Shown: one piece after another, positions 34,320 through 45,523 of the stretch
Numbering within the stretch: position 1 is the stretch's first letter
How the letters are laid out: each line of letters begins with the position of its first letter
Position numbers and translations under genes: made by a program
Source: Helochares maculicollis
Taxonomy: Eukaryota; Arthropoda; Insecta; Coleoptera; Hydrophilidae
DNA length: 52,904 bases
NCBI GenBank assembly: GCA_033557835.1
Contig: JAWQRO010000138.1
Location: forward strand, 1 to 52,904
Direction: 5' to 3'
The notes under the pieces: generated by a model
Databases searched by the model: none
What the model was told of the DNA's origin: nothing
Seen by the model: only the letters and a program-made list of their open reading frames with translations

Positions 34320-36399
34320 GCAGCCAACACAGAAAATTTACGAAACAAAACACAGAAACGGCGAAGGATTGAAAATATTGAGATTCAAATAGAATTCCTT
34401 GAATTAGCAGCCCTATATTTCTCCACATTCGGTAAAGACTTCTTTTGGCAGTATTTTTCTAGAATTATGGATAAAGTACAGAAAGGCGGTCGAATCAGTT
34501 ATGTAGAAGGATTAATCATAGATATAATAAACGCATACGTGCAGCGCTGATTAAAAATTGGTACAACACCAGAATAGCAATTTGAATAGAAATTCAAAAT
34601 GTTATCCCCACAGCGAATTGGAAACCATAAAATTCATTTTGACACGCAAGCTTTCATGTTCTTACGATCATTGATTTGCGTATCAATAGTCGTTAGATCT
34701 AAATGCCGCTAAAAACCGTCTCTTCTGTATACGCCTCCATCAAACCGAATAGCGTTCCTATCCAACCGTATATACAAGCGAATAGGGAACCCCTTTTTAA
34801 CATGGATTTTCGTTAGACTAGACTTTAGAGCAATTGGTACACTTTTATGGTCGTCTACTTTTATTTGTAATGCAAAGACCACATTCCAAACGTTCTTATG
34901 ACAAGCTTTTCAGCTTCCGCGAGGCTATTTACCATACTATATTTACTTATAAAGCGAAACGATGGCGCACTTTTTATGGCGATCATCCTTTTGTGTCTAC
35001 TGTACCTAGACGATAAATTCGTCTGTGCGAGGAAATAACAGATTTTCTCAGCTTCACACGCTTATGCTAGGTTTCACACGTTTTAATAAATTCGTGTTGA
35101 AATGAGAGACTCGGCTAGATTTTATAAAGAAATCATAAAATTTAAATCACACATATACGTAATTTATTTGACGATAAAAAAATAAATAAAAGAACAAACA
35201 GCGTTTGCATTCTCAAACTATTGTTTATATCTGCATAAAGTAAAGAAAGCAAATATTCACGGAACTGAAACTTTATTCTCAACCCCTTAAACCGATTACT
35301 AAATGCATTATTATCCAAAATATCATATTACTCACACTTATGCAAAATAAACAGTGTTTACATGAAAAGAGGTAACCATATTTTGATTTAAGACACTAAA
35401 TAACAAGCAGGCATTCATTTTGTCTCTTAAATAACAGAATAAATTCGTACAAAAAGACATATTCCTTTAGACTAATTAATTTAAGTCCATGATTTAGCAT
35501 ATATGAAATATAATGTTGGTGTCGTCAAGCCTATTTCAATTCTTTCCTAGGAACGCACACTCGAAATTATATAATCTATTGTATTAATACAACAGGAATA
35601 TACATTTACACTAACTAAATTATTGGAGCTTAGTAATTTATAAAATTATTGAGGCTTAATAATTTATAAGCTTACAACGAATTTGGAATTCCGTGAATTA
35701 GAATGCGGATTTATAAACAGCGATGAGGTAGAATCTGAATATAGTAAACATAAGCAATCAATTATGGATCAATCATAAAATATAAGTTTAAATATGTTTC
35801 TTTTTTCGATAATTGCCTCTCCGCCATAGTTTTTTTACACTTAAAGCATATTATCTACATTTCGCTTTCAATATGCTGTTTGCGTGAGGTATTTTTTGGT
35901 GGAGATTCATTTTTCAAAGCTCCTCTCGCAATGAAAGAGAAAAATATTTCATCTTTCCCACCTGAGACGGGAATAAAGCGTAAAATATTGGCATTCACAG
36001 CAAAATTTGTTGACATTTTTATTTCCTTTTGTTGAGCTCATATTTTGTTCTTTTGGAGTGGACTTTCAGGTTTGTTTTAACAAAGCTCGTGTTTTGATAC
36101 AGTTCGCAGGTTTTGTTTCCCTCGTTTAATGTAGGCACCCCTTCAAACTCAATCCGTATTTAACACAAATCGAGCGTTCGAACACTTAACACAGCCAATA
36201 TTATAAAGTTTATTCTGTAAGGCGCCAACATTTATAAGAGCAATCATTAGGGACAAGAGATTAAATTATGTGAATGATAAAAAAAGTAAAATGTAGGACA
36301 TTCTTTACAGTCCTTGCCTGCTTATGCCTATCCTAGCTATCCAATAGTTCCTAAGTTGTAATAGTACTTGTCCAAACACTTACTTATGATATTTTTCTC
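34320..36399. other. No convincing gene
   Basis: An 89-codon ORF at 34281-34550 starts within the end of mariner copy 2 and resembles no known family. The rest is AT-rich without open frames of note. Confidence 0.5.
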
Positions 36400-36592
36400 A
36401 ACGTTTAGATTTCATTATACATGCTGTTATTTTTTGTGTAATATCAATTGTCTGCAAGAACTATGGACTACTATACTAGGATCAGTTGAATTCGTAAAAA
36501 CCACGAAATTTTTAGTGTAAATGAATAGAAAATATTCCAACCAGGTATTTTTCAGCTTTACAATTTTACTTCGTCTTTATCTTTACTTACTA

Positions 36593-37007
36593 GATTGCTC
36601 AGTAAGTTTTCGGATCGATAAGAAAAGGCGTTGCTACGAGCCTACGTTTTTTTCTTATGTAGGTACACTCTTCATATGAACGAATGTTCACAGTATTTTT
36701 TTACAATGAAAAATCAAGTAACGTGCAGTGATTGAATTTTTATTTTTGGAAGGTTTACGATCAAAGGAAATTTATGAGCGAATGTTGAAACTATGTAAAG
36801 TGAAATAAGACTAGGGTCTATCACCGTGATCTTTTTTTAATTAGAAAAATGCTCCTTATAACAAGAGCGTTTTGACAATAGCTAAAATCCTTGAATTAAA
36901 GTTAGAACCGTTGAAGTGTCCACCGTATTCACCAGATTTGATTCCTAGCGACTTCCATGCGTAGAAAGCGTTTTTCATGAAATGATGAGGTCAAAATAGA
37001 TGTGTCA
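36593..37007 (+). mobile_element. Mariner copy 5 (internally deleted fragment in tandem unit 1)
   Basis: It starts with a GATTGCTCAGTAAGTTTTC end and keeps the N-terminal region (near ATCAAGTAACGTGCAGTGATTG). It then jumps to CCTTATAACAAGAGCGTTTTGACAA-type C-terminal sequence, missing about 330-400 bp present in the neighbouring copy 6. The 3' end of the element is lost. Confidence 0.75.
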
Positions 37008-37189
37008 ATGTTTAGTTTTCTATATTTATGCTGTTTAATATCCGTTTTCTAGAACGAGTAAGGACTGCTATACTAGGAATATTTGAATTCGTAAAAATCA
37101 TGAAATTTTTAGTGTAAATGAATGGAAAATATTCAAGCCTGGTATTTTCCAGCTTTACAATGTTACTTCGTCTTCATCTTTACTTACTA

Positions 37190-38030
37190 GGTTGCTCAGT
37201 AAGTTTTGCAGTTTGATAAGAAAGGACATTGCCTTTAGCCTAATTTTTTTTTGGTATTTCGTATACTCTTCATATGAACGTATGTGAAATTTCATTTCAA
37301 TCAGTAAATTCATTCTTTGTTTACAAGCCATTTACTATCGGCGTTTCACAATATTTTGTTATAATGGAAAAATCAAGTATCGTGCAGGGATTGAATTTTT
37401 ATTTTTGGAAGGCTTAAAAGCAAAAGAAATTTATGAACGAATATTGAAAGTGTGTTAGGACTATTCGCCTTCAATTAGTACAGAAGAAAGACGGATTGCT
37501 GAATTTAAACGTGGTCGTGCAAGCCTTGAAGACAACCACGTCAAAGAAGTGCAAAAACAACAACACCAGAAATCGTAGTAAAAATATAGGATATCGTATT
37601 GGGAAATCGTCTAGTGATTGAGATTTAATAGAAGCCCAAGAAACCTCATTGGGCAGTGTAAGCTTTCAGTTTTGACTGAAGCATTTGGTTTCAGAAAGCT
37701 GTGTGCACGATGGATGCCACATTCGCCAACAATGGAACAAAAACACATTCGAATGCGACTTTCTTAGCAACATGTAGAGCGATTTTGAAATGATAAATTG
37801 GAATAAGGCTTGGGCATATCACCATAATCTTTTTCTATCAGGACAATGCTCCTTGTCACAAGAGCGTTTTGACAATAGCTAAAGTCCATGAATTAAAATT
37901 CGAATTGGTAGAGCATGCACCGTATTTACTAGATGTGGCTTCTTGTGACTTCCATCTGTTTTCAGACCTCAACAAATGCATGCGGGGAAAGCATTTTTCA
38001 TGAAATGATAAGGTCATAATAGATGTATCA
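37190..38030 (+). mobile_element. Mariner copy 6 (3'-truncated, degraded)
   Basis: It begins GGTTGCTCAGTAAGTTTTGCAG after TA. An ATG-like start at about 37363 reads MEKSSIVQGLNFYFWKA. Further blocks are EERRIAEFKRGRASLED, LCARWMPHSPTMEQKHIRMR (about 37700) and a degraded QDNAPCHKSV-type second Asp region (about 37840). Several stops and frameshifts are present. The right TIR is absent; the sequence ends where tandem unit 3 begins. Confidence 0.8.
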
Positions 38031-38568
38031 ATGTTTAGTTTTCTATATTTATACTGTTTAATATCAGTTTAGTACCGCGACTAAGGTCTACTGTACTAGG
38101 ATTATTTGTGATAATCATGAAATTTTTAGTGCAAATGAGTAGAGATAGTCACACCAGGTATTTTCTAGCTTTACTATTTTATTCCGTCTTCATCTTTACT
38201 TCTATATGAAATTTTTAGTGCAAATGAGTAGAGATATTCAAACCAGGTATTTTCTAGCTTTACTATTTTATTCTATTAATTATTAATATTATTTATTATT
38301 TGTGGAATTTATACATCGCTTATAAGGAATCGAAAATGTACACTTTTTATAATATCATGTTAGATAGTAAAATCCCCGCGTTCTCACATTATCAGATCAA
38401 ATAATAAACGTCAAATTTCAACTGCATTATTTGCCTGCAGTGACTATGTTTTTCCTAGATGGATCGTAGATCCTATATACATCCTAAGTCGATCCTAGAT
38501 CCTAGATAGAACTACATTTTTAGGGACAGTTATAGAAAAACTACAAAAAATATATTATTTAAATACTA

Positions 38569-39490
38569 CTGTGATCAAAAAGTAAAGTGAAATTGTCATT
38601 TAAAACTCCCGGGCATTAGGAAGGCAGTTAAATTTTTTTCCTATTTTGCTAGAACTGTCTATAACATTTGCCAAGCGTCTGTTTGTCATAAGCTTTAATT
38701 ATCTCCGAGTTACTCGTGTTTTTGTAAACAACCAAAAGTGAATTTTTCCATATTTATAATGAATGATTTTGCTGAGCAATCAACTTGCATCAAATTTTGT
38801 TTGCGAAAGGCATATTCTTGTGCTGATACATTGAAAATGTTGCGGAAGGCCTTTGGTGATCAAACTATGCCCCAAAAAACCTTTATAAGTGGTACAAAGA
38901 GTTCAAAGCTGGCCGAGAACGCGTTAAAGACGAACCGCGCTCTGGATGACCATCAATGTCTACCGACAAGTGCCACATCCAAAATATCAAAAATTTGGTG
39001 CTTAAAAATCGTTGATTGACAATTTTAGAGACCTCGCTGGTAATGTTGGAATACCATTTGGCTCAGCCCAAACCATTTGTAAGGATTTTTTGTGTCTCAA
39101 ACGCGTCAAGTCTCGATTGGTATATTATGCCCCATGTCATACTGCATTGGTTCTTCGCGACTTTTTTGCCAAAAACTCGACTCATATCATTCCGCAAGCA
39201 CAGTATTCACCTGATTTGGCTCCGTGCGAGTTCTGGCTATTCAGCAATCTCAAAAGGCCAATGCGGGGATACCGTTTTGATACGGTTGAGGAGATAAAAC
39301 CCGAACCGAATAAGGTCTTAAATGCTATACCCGAAAAAGACTATTCCAACTGTTTCAAGGACTGGAAAAAGCGTTGGCAAAAGTGCGTTTTATCGGACGG
39401 GGATTACTTTGAAGGGGATGAAATTGATTTGAAAGAATAAATAAAGAATTTGCATTTTATAAACAAATTCACATTACTTTTTGATCACAG
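38569..39490 (+). mobile_element. Mariner copy 7 (internally deleted, 0.92 kb)
   Basis: TIRs CTGTGATCAAAAAGTAAAGTG and its inverse at the right end (39468-39490) define a 922-bp element; TA precedes the left end. The transposase N-terminus starts at 38759 (MNDFAEQSTCIKFCLR). After a frameshift near 38870 it continues through WYKEFKAGRERVKDEPRSG. The plus-strand frame at 39012-39440 covers LTI-type linker sequence and then fuses directly to YYAPCHTALVLRDFF, with the middle of the protein, including the first catalytic Asp, deleted. The second-Asp motif (normally YDNAP) is YYAP, and the third Asp is Glu (LAPCEFWLF). It then ends normally (KKRWQKCVLSDGDYFEG). It is catalytically dead. Confidence 0.9.
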
Positions 39491-40481
39491 AAATAAATTT
39501 ATTAGGATTAACATTAGCAGAACATTCGCCTATTTAATCTACGAATAAATGTCTTCAGCTGATTCAGCCTGAGTGCAGTAAAATTTTTACGCAGAAACGC
39601 ATTACAAAACTCCCACACTTGGTTTTTGTGCTACTAAATAAAAGTAATTAAGCTCCTGTAGTGTAATGTCACCTTGTCGGGCTGCACTGCATTTTAATCC
39701 GCATAAAAGGATAATGCGCCGAGTTTTATAGAGTAAAGATCCTTTTACCCGCACGACTTTCCAAGGAATTCGTTTTATTCTGTTTTAGATTACGCATCAA
39801 CTCACAAAGCGATATCTTCTATTTCATTTATTTTCAATTTACTTCGTTACAGTCTATCTTTGTTAGTGCCCCGGAGGGGAGGAAAATGTACAGGGCGGTT
39901 CGATAAATCATAAGGAAAGAAAGATTTTATCCATGTTTTAAAGTGGTGGATTCTCTGCAGATGGACGCAGTTTAAACGATGACGAGCAGGCAAAAACGAG
40001 CATCCAAACATTCGCCCGAAGACATAAAAGGACAAAAACACAAAGCAACTTTGCACTGAGGTTCTGTACATTTACCCAGCAAAAAAATGCTTTTAACCGC
40101 AAGCAGTTTGCCGCTGTTTTTCGATTGTTGCCGGTCGGAGGATATTTTGAGTCGCAAGCATTTTTAATGGTCGCGTTTGTTTTAATGGAAGTAGATTTGT
40201 TACTTGTGTATCACCAACGAAAATATGTGAGCAACGAATTAGTTATATAGTTGTATGACGGAGAAATTTTGTTTTTTTTTGTCATAATTTTAGAACAATC
40301 ACGTCGACACTCGCTGTCGCAATTACATTTGCATTTTCTCGTTACAAAATTTATGGTTGAAATAAAATATTATCACATTTATTTACAACAGCACAATAAA
40401 AAATCCCTCGTGAGCTTTTTGGCTGGTCTAACTGCTCATATCCCGGAAGTAAGCATTTGTCACTTAATTTAAGTTGTCAAA
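39491..40481. other. Upstream region of the IF1 gene, no gene seen
   Basis: AT-rich sequence with short ORFs only. It presumably holds the promoter of the 40482-41108 gene, but no clear core element can be assigned. Confidence 0.4.
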
Positions 40482-41108
40482 ATGAATTTTCTTCGCAGGA
40501 TCTGTTTAAAACCGCATTCAACGTGTCAATTTGGTACGTTGAGGTGCATGTCTGAGCAACTTGGGCAGTTAGGAACCGGGGCTGGCAGAGGAGGTGGCGC
40601 TGGTGGAAGCATTAGAGAAGCAGGTGGCGCTTTTGGCAGAATAGCAGCGAGCAAGGAGGAAGGCTATTTTTACCAAAAACAGAAGGAGCAAATTGCTTTG
40701 CTCAAAAATGCACTAAGCAATAAAATACTTCAGCTGGAATCAAGAGAGCGGGTAAGTAAGGATATCGCCGAAGAAGAAGAGGGCCAAGCAGAAGCGTGGG
40801 AAGAACGTGCTGAAAAAGAAAAAGATGTAGATGCTAATGTTGAAGATGTTCACGTTGAAGACTCTAGTGTAGAACGTGGTAGTAAAGAAGATGCTAGTGC
40901 AGAAGATGTTAATGTAGAAGATGCTGGTGTAGAATATGCTAATGTAGAAGACTCTGATGTAGAAGATGCTAGTGAAGAAGTTGTAGGCGCAGAAGATGCT
41001 ACTGTGGAGGATGAAGCTGTTGACAAAAGAGATGACGAAGAAGAAGCGAAAGAGGAAGATGAAAGAGAAGATGAAGAACAAGGATCTCGCGCGGGAGCAC
41101 GTAAATAA
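40482..41108 (+). CDS. ATP5IF1: ATPase inhibitor IF1-like protein with acidic repeat tail
   Basis: The 208-residue ORF encodes an inhibitor of the mitochondrial F1Fo-ATP synthase acting in reverse. Residues 1-30 (MNFLRRICLK...) are basic and likely a mitochondrial presequence. Residues 33-68 hold the IF1 signature: GAGRGGGAGGSIREAGGAFG, then SKEEGYF-x-x-(K)-x-K-E-Q. A short coiled coil follows to about residue 90. Typical animal IF1 is about 100-110 residues. Here about 118 more follow, very rich in Glu and Asp: twelve consecutive pentapeptides (consensus x-V-E-D-A/S) at residues 119-178, then a DDEEEAKEEDE tail. The histidines that form the vertebrate pH switch after the KEQL-x-x-LKK helix are absent (ALLKNALSNK). 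The ORF is intronless, though GTAAGTAAG at 40752 matches a splice donor at the point where IF1 homology ends. An AATAAA at 41104-41109 overlaps the stop. A usual short IF1 isoform by splicing is the main alternative. Confidence 0.85.
   Translation: MNFLRRICLKPHSTCQFGTLRCMSEQLGQLGTGAGRGGGAGGSIREAGGAFGRIAASKEEGYFYQKQKEQIALLKNALSNKILQLESRERVSKDIAEEEEGQAEAWEERAEKEKDVDANVEDVHVEDSSVERGSKEDASAEDVNVEDAGVEYANVEDSDVEDASEEVVGAEDATVEDEAVDKRDDEEEAKEEDEREDEEQGSRAGARK
40836..41015 (+). repeat. In-frame 15-bp minisatellite (12 units) in the IF1 ORF
   Basis: Twelve 15-bp units of the type GATGCTxxTGTAGAA encode NVEDV, HVEDS, SVERG, SKEDA, SAEDV, NVEDA, GVEYA, NVEDS, DVEDA, SEEVV, GAEDA and TVEDE. All units keep the frame, and every change maintains acidic or small residues in most positions, which suggests coding constraint. 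Confidence 0.85.
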
Positions 41109-41109
41109 A
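41104..41109 (+). terminator. AATAAA poly(A) signal overlapping the IF1 stop codon
   Basis: The TAA stop (41106-41108) is embedded in AATAAA. A U-rich stretch (TGTTTTACTTTG) lies about 20 bases further on. This fits a transcript that ends just after the long ORF. Confidence 0.45.
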
Positions 41110-41697
41110 AATTGGTCAAATGTTTTACTTTGTATATGAAGTGGTCGCTGTAACTAAGTAAATTTGTACAACTAATAAGAAGATAAAATTTAAATTCACA
41201 TCATGCCTTGGTTTTTTTCCAGTAGCACGAGCGAAATTTGCGAGGCAATCAACTAAAAATTTGCATTCAACAGACTCTAATAAATGCAAATGTGTTAACG
41301 AAATTTCCGGCCTGACAATATATAAAATCGGAGTTTTCATTTACATCCCTAGAAAAATTGGTCGATACAATTTACTGTAGCTTTGAATTCACAAGTTATT
41401 GGAATTTGCATAACTGCTGGATGCGTGCTTATCCCCGAGATATCTACAAATGTGCATGCAGCCAACTAATACTTTGGAGACAAAAATTTCATGTCAAATG
41501 ACAATTCGTTTGATTCGCAGCTTAAACTCCGCTTTGTAAGAATGTTGACAAAATGCGACTATAAAGACATATATTGGGGCTTAATGTTCTTTTTCAAGCA
41601 AGTCTACTCTACGAATAAGATGGGAGTTGCCTCATCATAATTTTTAGAAGAACATAAGCCTCGCTATCAGAATTGCTTAATTCTGTATACAAAGATG

Positions 41698-42924
41698 TAC
41701 AGCCTGTTTCAAAATTAAGTTACAAAACTTAAAGGGGTGGTAGATATGAGAAATAATAAGCGATAGGTTTTTGTTTGCATTTTGGGGCATAATTAGTAAC
41801 CGAGATATTAATTACATGTACATGTAAAGAACCATTGTTGTAATTCCCTATGACGTCGTCGGTCGAACACAGATGATTTTGATCGGTATTTCAAAGAATC
41901 ACCTTCTTGTTAACACTTAAAGCATCTGAACTCGAAACTGACGAAACAATAATAAAAACTATCGTTGAAAAGAGCGCAAAAGTTAACAGCCTAATAAATT
42001 TCAACCAGAGAGGGAAAACAAGCGCCACATGTTTGGTCGGATTGCGTTCATTTCAATTTGTTTTTAATACATTATTTACTATTACGTAAGTAAGCTAAAC
42101 TTTACGCCTTATTGAAAGAAAGGCATATTTACCAGTATCAAATCATCTGAACTTATTAAGCACGAAACAAGAAAAACCATGATTTTATTGTAAGCAAGGT
42201 GATAAAAATAAAAGCGAATTCTCATCAAAAAACGTAAAGCGCAATAAATTTACAACCACAGACGCAAGAGAGGCGGTGCATGTTTTTCTGTCGTCGGCAT
42301 AGCATAAATTTGTACTATTAATTATGATAGAAATTGACTGTTCATCGTATTTAAGCAGGCATCGCATTTAAACGATAAAGAATATCGTCAAAAAACAACG
42401 CGCTCCAATAAAATTTTACCTTAATGTTTGTTTATGTTCTTGTTTCTGTCTTTATGTTAATAAGAAGGTTTTGTGTTCGTAACATAATTTTATCTCGTGA
42501 TTATGACGGATCTACCGCTTTGTTTTGATTGTGATGCCGGTATTTTTACCGGAGAGATAAAGGTGACGTTAGTTTGCGATGTATGATGTAATCGTGTTTC
42601 TTGAGGCGGAAGATAGTAATACAAACCAATCTTTTTTCGAGGTCACGTTCTGTTTTAAATGATTCGAAAAACGCGGAGCTATAAAATTTGACTTCAATGG
42701 TTGCTTATGTTCTTTTTCTTTTTCTCTTTGATAATTACGGTTTTGCGTTCATGAAAAAATTTAATCTCGGGATTTTGAAAGATCTATTGACGTGTTTGAT
42801 TGTGATGCCGTTATTTTTATAGCTATAACGGTATCGTTATGTCTGCATAATATTCTTTTACCCAGTATGGTCTATCAGCATCATTTCAATTAAGAATTGG
42901 AAATTAATTCTGCAACACCCTGTA
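41698..42924 (-). mobile_element. Non-autonomous TIR element, copy C (1.23 kb, inverted)
   Basis: TA-CAGCCTGTTTCAAAATTAA at 41698 and, inverted, TA-CAGGGTGTTGCAGAATTAA at 42924. Here the two termini are clearly imperfect inverted repeats of about 20 bp. It is collinear with copies A and B in reverse orientation, including the ATGACGTCGTCGGTCGAACACAG motif at 41850. The plus-strand ORF 41907-42089 is the same relic seen in the other copies. No transposase is visible. Confidence 0.8.
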
Positions 42925-44200
42925 AAATGTAAAAGCGATGCCATATTTATGTTTCATGTTTTGTTTGTCCTTCAACACTCATTTTAGACAGAAATAAAAA
43001 TTTGGCATTCAGGCAAGAGTTAAAACAGAATTCAATATGCTATGTTGAGATTAGGAATCTAATATTAGGAAATTGCTGATTTCATGTTTTGTTCTTTAAC
43101 ACTCGGTTTAGACAAAAACTTAAATTTCGCACACTAACAAGACTATAAAGTGAAGGATTCAGCATGAAATGTTGAAAATATGAAGATTGAGAATCCAAAA
43201 TTAGAAAATTGCAGTTTTTAATAATATTAATTAGGAACTATCTTTGGCCCAATCTGCTCCTGTAGTTGGAAACTGTTTCAATTCAATGACTGTTTTCATA
43301 TCTTTTGTTATGGAAAATATCCAGTTTTGTGCCAAGTATGTATTTGCTGCTTTCATACATTGTATTGCTGTGTTGAAGCAGGTAGTTCTGGTTAAAGCCA
43401 CAAAGAAACTATTTAACCATGTCTAAAAGAATAAAAGTCATATTTATTTTTTCCAGACAAGGATATTTACAAAAGATACCATCTCAAATTGTCTAAAAAT
43501 GGCCACGTCATGAGCACTGATGATACAGTGGGAAGTTATGACATTGAAAATTATAATGAAAGCGATATTATTATCCCTCGTAAGAGATTTTGTCTCATTC
43601 GTGAAAGCAGTGATGAAGATGCAGTAACTACAAGTGCCCCGATGGCAATAATATCGATGCATTTTCAGTTGTACATCATAATGTTCTATACAAATAGTGC
43701 AACAAGAAATATATCCGCTACAAATCAGAAAGGATATAATATTATTTATTGTAAAATCTATTATTCACAATTATAACAAGTTTATGCATGGAGTTGGCGA
43801 CTAATATATGTAATATAGAACTGAAAGAGTATCAAGATTAAATCATTAAGATCAAAGCGAAAAACCAAGGTTTTAAGGGTAAAATTGACTAGACCGGAAG
43901 TGAAAATAACACACCGTAAGATCAAAATATAAATTGTCGGAGTGAATTCAAAATGAAACTATTACATCAGGATAAATATCTCGAAACTAAAATAAAGACA
44001 ACAAAATTGCAAAATAAGAATACAGTACCTTAGGAATAAATATTTATACAAAACCATTCTTGAGAATCTAAGCAGATGTGCTGTCAATGAGAAACACTTT
44101 CATTTTTAGTTTGAAACTAGAAACATTTTCATATTTTATTTAATATAATGAGTGACCTAAAGAGACATGAAAGGTTTTTGTTAGAAGGCTCTAATGAGTC
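42925..44200. other. Intergenic stretch with one exon-like segment
   Basis: At 43457-43650 a good acceptor (TATTTATTTTTTCCAG) is followed by an open plus-strand frame containing YKRYHLKLSKNGHVMSTDD and PRKRFCLIRESSDEDAVTT. The basic-then-acidic SDED pattern is reminiscent of transposase N-termini of the piggyBac type, but nothing downstream supports this. No donor is convincing. Elsewhere no gene is seen. Confidence 0.25.
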
Positions 44201-44204
44201 ACGG

Positions 44205-44455
44205 CTCACGATGCACCATGTCATTCAACACTGTGACTTAAATGCTCCGAAAGCTTAGCTGGGATGTTATATGGCACCCGCCGTATAGCCGAGACCTAGC
44301 ACCAAGGGATTATTAGCACTTAAGCGTTTAAAAAATTTTCGTGATGGTATAAACCTGGACTCAAAAGAGGCTTGTGAAAATGAGCTTGCGAATTTTTTTG
44401 CCAGTAGGCATGAGGATTTCTACAATCGAGACATACTGATAACAGCCAACAAAAT
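44205..44455 (+). mobile_element. Mariner copy 13 (C-terminal fragment)
   Basis: The plus strand near 44260 reads DVIWHPPYSRDLAPRDY, the block around the third catalytic Asp. It is followed in another frame by KRFLNFRDGINLDSKEACENE and FFASRHEDFYNRDI, matching the end of a mariner transposase. No TIRs and no N-terminal part are found. Confidence 0.75.
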
Positions 44456-45370
44456 GAATATAAATAAATATAAAATGAGGATTGTTTGTACATTACCAAA
44501 ATTTCATACAAAGCAATGGAAACATTCATTTTGTTTGCAGTCTAAACAAGGATTATTACTTTCTTCTTTGTTATTGTATTAACATGTACATCGAATCGAA
44601 AGCGATGCCAATGCCCTGCAGAAATCGATTATGATATTTCGTAGCAGATTTACCGCCGCACCGGCAACGGCAGGGACTGGATTCCGGAAGTCTATATCTA
44701 TATTAATATCGTACATTCTCTTCCAGATCGAGTATCCTAAAATCTATTTCCTCAATCCCTTTAAAAGTTTTACGTCTCCCGGGAAAGTAAGATGTTAGTG
44801 GGATTGCTTAGGTCTTGTTTGTGACGTTTCTTCAAACCTCAGAATTTCGGAATTTCTTACGGAGGAAAGATTGAATTATTCACGGGAACTCATGCAGTTC
44901 GTATGCTCCACCTCGCCTTACCTTGCCTCTCTCTTTCAGATTAAGGTAAGCCGCGAGACGAGTAGTAATTTGTTCCCCGACTAGATTTTATTTCCGTCTA
45001 GCATACGGCTTAAACTTCCTTCTAGTGGGATTGTTAAGCACCCAAGTTTGACTAGCGAACGGGAAGTACTGGTAGATGTAGCACTTACCTAATATATGCA
45101 TCCTAGTTTCCGCGTAATATGAAGTATTAAGTCGCGATTAAAGAAGTGGAATATTTGTAAATTTGGAATTTCAATTGCAGTTGCATGCATTTGGATTTAA
45201 AATTAATTGAAGTTAGTTCATTGAAAATATTATAGAATAATTGCAACTCTCCAAATGTATTTTCATAAGCACCGATAACTTATCGTAACAATAAATATCT
45301 TTACTGGCAATTTCATCTAGCTAAGTGTAACAAAAGTTGCCGATACGTGGAAAGTATATGGTCACATAAA

Positions 45371-45373
<3 letters not shown>

Positions 45374-45407
<34 letters not shown>
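45374..45407. repeat. (AT)n microsatellite
   Basis: About 17 AT units in an AT-rich context. Confidence 0.9.
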
Positions 45408-45413
<6 letters not shown>

Positions 45414-45523
45414 AAGCCGCCTAGTTTCATTAATATGTTGTAAAACTCAAGAAGGTGGAAGATGTAACAATGTTGACACGATTTCATATATCGTCTTGTT
45501 ATAAAAACACAATCGGTGCAGTA

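Larger units (their letters stand above)
36400..38280 (+). repeat. Tandem array: flank plus truncated mariner, 2.5 units
   Basis: Units begin at about 36400, 37008 and 38031, each with a (A)(T/C)GTTTAG(A/T)TTTC start. In each, a shared flank of about 190 bp (including CATGAAATTTTTAGTG and CCAGGTATTTTCTAGCTTTAC-like sequence) leads into a mariner piece in units 1 and 2; unit 3 is flank only. The boundary between the mariner piece and the next flank is the same in both (GGTCA(A/T)AATAGATGT(G/A)TCAATGTTTAG), so the whole segment was duplicated after mariner truncation. Unit 3 holds a further direct duplication of about 88 bp (38118 and 38206). Confidence 0.8.

Noticed and set aside
40740..41119. 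Antisense ORFs of 89 and 113 codons opposite the IF1 tail
   Set aside because: They are a by-product of the 15-bp repeat, giving Ser/Ala- or Phe/Ile-rich low-complexity translations.
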